Below are positions 61,069 to 64,000 of a stretch of 64,000 bases of DNA, in pieces. This stretch comes from Mucilaginibacter pineti (GTDB lineage: Bacteria; Bacteroidota; Bacteroidia; Sphingobacteriales; Sphingobacteriaceae). Location of the stretch: the NCBI RefSeq assembly GCF_900101875.1, contig NZ_FNAI01000007.1:1-64000 (forward strand), given 5' to 3'. A program made the translations under genes and the position numbers. How positions within the stretch are numbered: the first letter of the stretch is position 1; every line of letters begins with the position of its first letter. A model generated the notes under the pieces. The model saw only the letters and a list, made by a program, of their open reading frames with translations, ran no database searches and was not told the origin of the DNA.

Positions 61069-62691
61069 ATGAGTCTTCAAGAACAGATAAGTTCAATATT
61101 TGTGGAGGAAAGCCAGATACCGGCCGAATTTCAGATAACAGAAGTGCATCAGCGTGAATACCTTTGTAATGGCGAAATAAAACCCTGGAACGGGCCGGTA
61201 AGCGAAGTTTATTCGCCGGTTGGCTTTTTTGGCGCCGATGGTTTTAAACGTAAACTAATTGGCACTTACCCCATTTGTACCGAAACAGAAGCTAACGATG
61301 CCCTTGATGCAGCAATAGCCGCCTACGATAACGGTCGCGGCGAATGGCCTACCATGAGTATTGCCGATCGTATTAAATGCATGGAGCGCTTTATTTATAA
61401 AATGAGCGAGCAACGCGCTTTAGTGGTTAACCTGCTAATGTGGGAAATAGGCAAATCATACGGCGATTCGGCAAAGGAATTTGACCGTACCATCGAATAT
61501 ATAAACGCTACCATAGATGCCCTAAAGGATATCGACCGCCAGTCATCAAGATTTGAAATGGCCGAAGGTTTGATAGCGCAGATCCGCCGATCACCGCTGG
61601 GCGTGGTACTGTGTATGGGGCCATTCAACTATCCGCTTAACGAAACTTTTACTACTTTGATCCCCGCCCTTATTATGGGCAATACCATATTGTTTAAACC
61701 ACCTAAGCATGGTACGCTTTTGCATTACCCACTGTTGCGGGCGTTCCAGGAGTCGTTCCCTAAAGGGGTGGTAAATACAGTTTACGGTCGTGGCGCCGTT
61801 GTTACGCCCGGCTTAATGCAAACCGGGAAGATCAATGTGCTGGCTTTTATTGGTTCAAGTAAAGTGGCTAACGATCTGAAAAAACGCCATCCAAAAATTA
61901 ACCGCTTAAGAGCTGTGTTAAGTCTGGATGCAAAAAACGCCGCCATCATCACTAAAAATGCCGATCTGCCTTTAGCGGTGAGCGAGTGTATTTTGGGTGC
62001 CCTGTCATTTAACGGCCAGCGCTGTACGGCCATAAAAATGATATTTGTACACAAGGAGGTAGCCGACGAATTTTTAAAACTATTAAGTGAAGCTGTATCC
62101 AAACTGAAATTCGGTTTGCCTTGGGATAAGGACGTAAAACTTACCCCGCTACCAGAGCCTAACAAAACCGAATATCTTACCGAAATTGTTGCCGATGCCA
62201 TTGCTAATGGTGCAAGTATCATCAACGAAAATGGCGGCGATACGGTAGCCTCCTTCTTTTACCCGGCTATTGTTTATCCGGTTACTGAGAAGATGCGCTT
62301 ATATCGCGAAGAGCAATTTGGGCCAGTGATCCCTGTTATTCCGTTTGAGTCTATAGAAGAACCGATAGCGTATCAGATAGACTCGCCGCATGGTATGCAG
62401 GTGAGTATTTTTAGTAACGATGCTAAGGAAATTTCCAGCTTGATAGATCCGTTTGTGAACTTGGTAAGTCGCGTAAACATCAACAGTCAATGCCAGCGTG
62501 GGCCCGATGTGTTTCCGTTCACCGGTCGTAAGGATAGTGCAGAGGGTACACTTTCGGTACATGACGCGTTAAGGGCTTTCTCCATCCGTTCATTAGTGGC
62601 TACCAAAATGAACGAAACCAATAAGCAGATACTCAATGATATTGTGAATGATAACGACTCTAATTTTTTGAGTACCAAGTTTATACTTTAA
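61069..62691 (+). CDS. gapN: Non-phosphorylating NADP-dependent glyceraldehyde-3-phosphate dehydrogenase
   Basis: A 540-residue aldehyde dehydrogenase of the plant-type GapN branch. LGVVLCMGPFNYPLNETFTTLIPALIMGN (about 183-211), FKPPKHG, FIGSSKVAN (about 263-271), the general-base Glu region altered to LSLDAKNAAI, the catalytic Cys in FNGQRCTAIK (about 312-321), and EEQFGPVIPV (about 412-421). It oxidises glyceraldehyde 3-phosphate straight to 3-phosphoglycerate, making NADPH and skipping an ATP. It adds a second source of NADPH beside the pentose phosphate genes. The altered SLDAKN segment (usually ELGGK) is typical of this branch. Confidence 0.85.
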   Translation: MSLQEQISSIFVEESQIPAEFQITEVHQREYLCNGEIKPWNGPVSEVYSPVGFFGADGFKRKLIGTYPICTETEANDALDAAIAAYDNGRGEWPTMSIADRIKCMERFIYKMSEQRALVVNLLMWEIGKSYGDSAKEFDRTIEYINATIDALKDIDRQSSRFEMAEGLIAQIRRSPLGVVLCMGPFNYPLNETFTTLIPALIMGNTILFKPPKHGTLLHYPLLRAFQESFPKGVVNTVYGRGAVVTPGLMQTGKINVLAFIGSSKVANDLKKRHPKINRLRAVLSLDAKNAAIITKNADLPLAVSECILGALSFNGQRCTAIKMIFVHKEVADEFLKLLSEAVSKLKFGLPWDKDVKLTPLPEPNKTEYLTEIVADAIANGASIINENGGDTVASFFYPAIVYPVTEKMRLYREEQFGPVIPVIPFESIEEPIAYQIDSPHGMQVSIFSNDAKEISSLIDPFVNLVSRVNINSQCQRGPDVFPFTGRKDSAEGTLSVHDALRAFSIRSLVATKMNETNKQILNDIVNDNDSNFLSTKFIL

Positions 62692-62705
62692 GTAGAGCCA
62701 AAGCA

Positions 62706-62792
62706 ATATGTCATTGTGAGGAACAAAGTAATCTTACCATACATGTAGCACACTATGCATGTGGGATTGCTTTGTTCCTCACAATGACATAT
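62706..62792. repeat. Palindromic element, GTCATTGTGAG type
   Basis: ATATGTCATTGTGAGGAACAAAGTAATC-type arm (62706-62733) against 62765-62792, 27 of 28 bases paired, with a 31-base loop that itself holds CATAC/GTATG-like pieces. It lies between the convergent gapN and DUF2306 genes and is likely a bidirectional stop. The right arm ends 2 bases before the DUF2306 stop codon. Confidence 0.85.
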
Positions 62793-62793
62793 T

Positions 62794-63432
62794 TTAATTT
62801 TGTAAGGTGCGATAAGGGCATTTATTATACCTATTGATCAGTTCTACCAAAATGAGGTTGGGTACCCAGCTTAAAAATGATATGATAATGTAATTGTTCT
62901 CAAAATCTACCCCAATACCTAAACGCATAAACAGCCAGATATAAAAACGCAGCATTACCGCGCCAAATGCTAACGCGTAGCTACGGTGCATCATTTTTAC
63001 ATGGGCGTCTATTTTGCCATTCTTCACCAGTAAAAATGCCGATAGGGTAAAAATCACCCAAAGCGTATTCTGAATAAAAAAGGAGGCGAACACAAACCCA
63101 CCGCGGTTGATAAACAGCGTCATGACATAAGCACCCGGCGCGGCAAAAAATAACACCCCAAATACATACAGCTTGCCCAGCGCCTTGTGCAATGGCCGGT
63201 TGTTATAAACCGTTTTTGAGAATTGGAAAAAGCCGGCTAATAAAATAATGCTACTGCCAAAAATATGGCAGTAAAAGGCAGGCAGATACCAGCCCGTTGC
63301 AACAGCAGTTTGTTTAAGGTGAATAAAATAAGTGTCGTGCTTAAAATTTATATACTGATAAATAGTGCCCGCGCATAAAAACAAGATCCAAAAGAACGCG
63401 AAATACCTTAATAGCCGTGCCGTAATACTCAT
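62794..63432 (-). CDS. DUF2306 membrane protein
   Basis: A 212-residue inner-membrane protein with about six helices (LLRYFAFFWILFLCAGTIYQY; IILLAGFFQFSKTV; FFAAPGAYVMTLFI). The region HKALGKLYVFG and DAHVKMMHRSYALAFGAVMLRFY, with conserved His and Arg in the membrane, identifies DUF2306, which may be related to cytochrome b561-type proteins. The start overlaps the stop of the upstream gene (ATGA). Confidence 0.88.
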   Translation of the reverse strand: MSITARLLRYFAFFWILFLCAGTIYQYINFKHDTYFIHLKQTAVATGWYLPAFYCHIFGSSIILLAGFFQFSKTVYNNRPLHKALGKLYVFGVLFFAAPGAYVMTLFINRGGFVFASFFIQNTLWVIFTLSAFLLVKNGKIDAHVKMMHRSYALAFGAVMLRFYIWLFMRLGIGVDFENNYIIISFLSWVPNLILVELINRYNKCPYRTLQN

Positions 63433-64000
63433 TTAGCTGCTAAGGTAGTAGCTTTTTGTCCGTTTAATTTGCTGTTGATAAAATTGATGTTGTATTTATC
63501 TATAGTGGTGAGGGAGTCATCAACGGTAGTGTTTTTGGCGTCTTCGCCGCCATTAAACCTGTAGTCGAAAATCTCGTTCCATCTTTTGTTTTTGAATTTA
63601 TATTGATAGGAAGCATAAATCTCATTTTTCATGCACTGCAAAATCTCGTTGCTTGTATGACTTAGGGTAGTTGTTGAAGCTTTTTCGCTATATACATCGT
63701 TTACAATAAGATAGCAGTTTTGCAGGTAGGAATCGTCCAGTTTTACAAATTGAGTAGGGAAGATCCGTTTAGATGCTAATGCGGTGAGTTTTCCGTTTTT
63801 TATTTGCAGGTAATGGTAGTAAGGGCCTTCCTTAAGTGAACGGATGGTATCTAACAAGCCCTGGTCAAGCTCCGATGTTGTTTTAAATTCAAATAACGAA
63901 TCATTAATGGCTTTTAGCGAGTTTTCGTTACACGTACCGCTCAGTTCGCCGCCGCCTTCTGAATTGCCGAAGAAGCTGCTGGCGTTAAAGCTGAGTATCC
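63429..64000 (-). CDS. Uncharacterised protein, 5' end beyond the window
   Basis: The frame is open from the right edge to the TGA at 63429-63431; at least 190 residues are visible. A TTG at 63857 is only an internal codon: the frame continues upstream with GELSGTCNENSLKAINDSLF. No membrane helix is present. The visible part has KLTALASKRIFPTQFVKLDD and a beta-rich YQYKFKNKRWNEIFDYRFNGG. I do not recognise a family. It is translationally coupled to the DUF2306 gene. Confidence 0.75.
   Translation of the reverse strand, partial: ILSFNASSFFGNSEGGGELSGTCNENSLKAINDSLFEFKTTSELDQGLLDTIRSLKEGPYYHYLQIKNGKLTALASKRIFPTQFVKLDDSYLQNCYLIVNDVYSEKASTTTLSHTSNEILQCMKNEIYASYQYKFKNKRWNEIFDYRFNGGEDAKNTTVDDSLTTIDKYNINFINSKLNGQKATTLAAK

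Noticed and set aside
63429..63857. A complete 142-residue protein at the right edge
   Set aside because: The apparent start is a TTG inside a frame that stays open to the window edge, so the gene is partial.

Overview
The window comes from the chromosome of a member of the Bacteroidota, most likely a Sphingobacteriaceae of the Mucilaginibacter/Pedobacter type (inference; no rRNA is present). The signs are type IX secretion parts (a PorP/SprF protein and a giant protein ending in a gliding-motility C-terminal sorting domain), several promoters of the Bacteroidota form TTG-N18/21-TAnnTTTG, few Shine-Dalgarno sites, the futalosine route to menaquinone, and many DUF families common in this group. 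I see no tRNA, rRNA, CRISPR array, intact insertion sequence or prophage.

Layout. 0-12 kb: a surface cluster with a tail-collar protein, a formyltransferase, a 2802-residue repeat adhesin with a type IX sorting domain, and its likely PorP/SprF partner; then a small 2Fe-2S ferredoxin behind a probable Fur box. 12-18.7 kb: mixed single genes (LacI regulator, a frameshifted DoxX gene, a Bcr/CflA exporter, an NHL lipoprotein, small unknowns). 18.6-26.2 kb: mqnD and mqnB (menaquinone), a PTPS-like enzyme and folE (pterins), fabD, and a very large multi-membrane sensor kinase. 26.5-28.5 kb: a DinB/YfiT protein and a secreted FAD enzyme. 28.8-36.5 kb: a Ter stress island with four TerD paralogues, an HAD phosphatase, a PRTase, a TelA-family protein, an unrecognised 338-residue protein and TerC. 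37-39.2 kb: an rtcB-prfH RNA and ribosome repair pair. 39.5-46.3 kb: an HTH/membrane pair divergent from a DCC-epimerase pair, then DUF2339/DUF3999 envelope proteins. 46.6-56.1 kb: a nearly complete pentose phosphate operon (polyphosphate-type glucokinase, tkt, rpiA, tal, HAD phosphatase, gnd, zwf, pgl) closed by a strong terminator. 56.2-60 kb: an AraC regulator with three SDR enzymes and an Atu4866-type protein. 60-64 kb: a metallophosphoesterase, GapN, a DUF2306 membrane protein and a gene running off the right edge.

The non-coding DNA is unusually informative. Four palindromic elements of one family (core GTCATT.CGA / GTCATTCTGAG) sit behind genes. At least ten intergenic gaps hold short degenerate tandem repeats with a different unit at each locus; most of these carry a left arm answered by its reverse complement, usually ending just before the next start codon. 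Three such gaps lie inside the pentose phosphate operon. Other notable sites are a tandem set of four small hairpins with TCCA/TGGA loops, a CTGACG array phased at 10-11 bp, and a 16-bp exact repeat in both the araC and SDR promoters that looks like the AraC operator.

The best candidates for new biology are the unrecognised gene in the Ter island, the locus-specific self-complementary repeats, the AraC operator circuit, and the formyltransferase/tail-collar/adhesin grouping.
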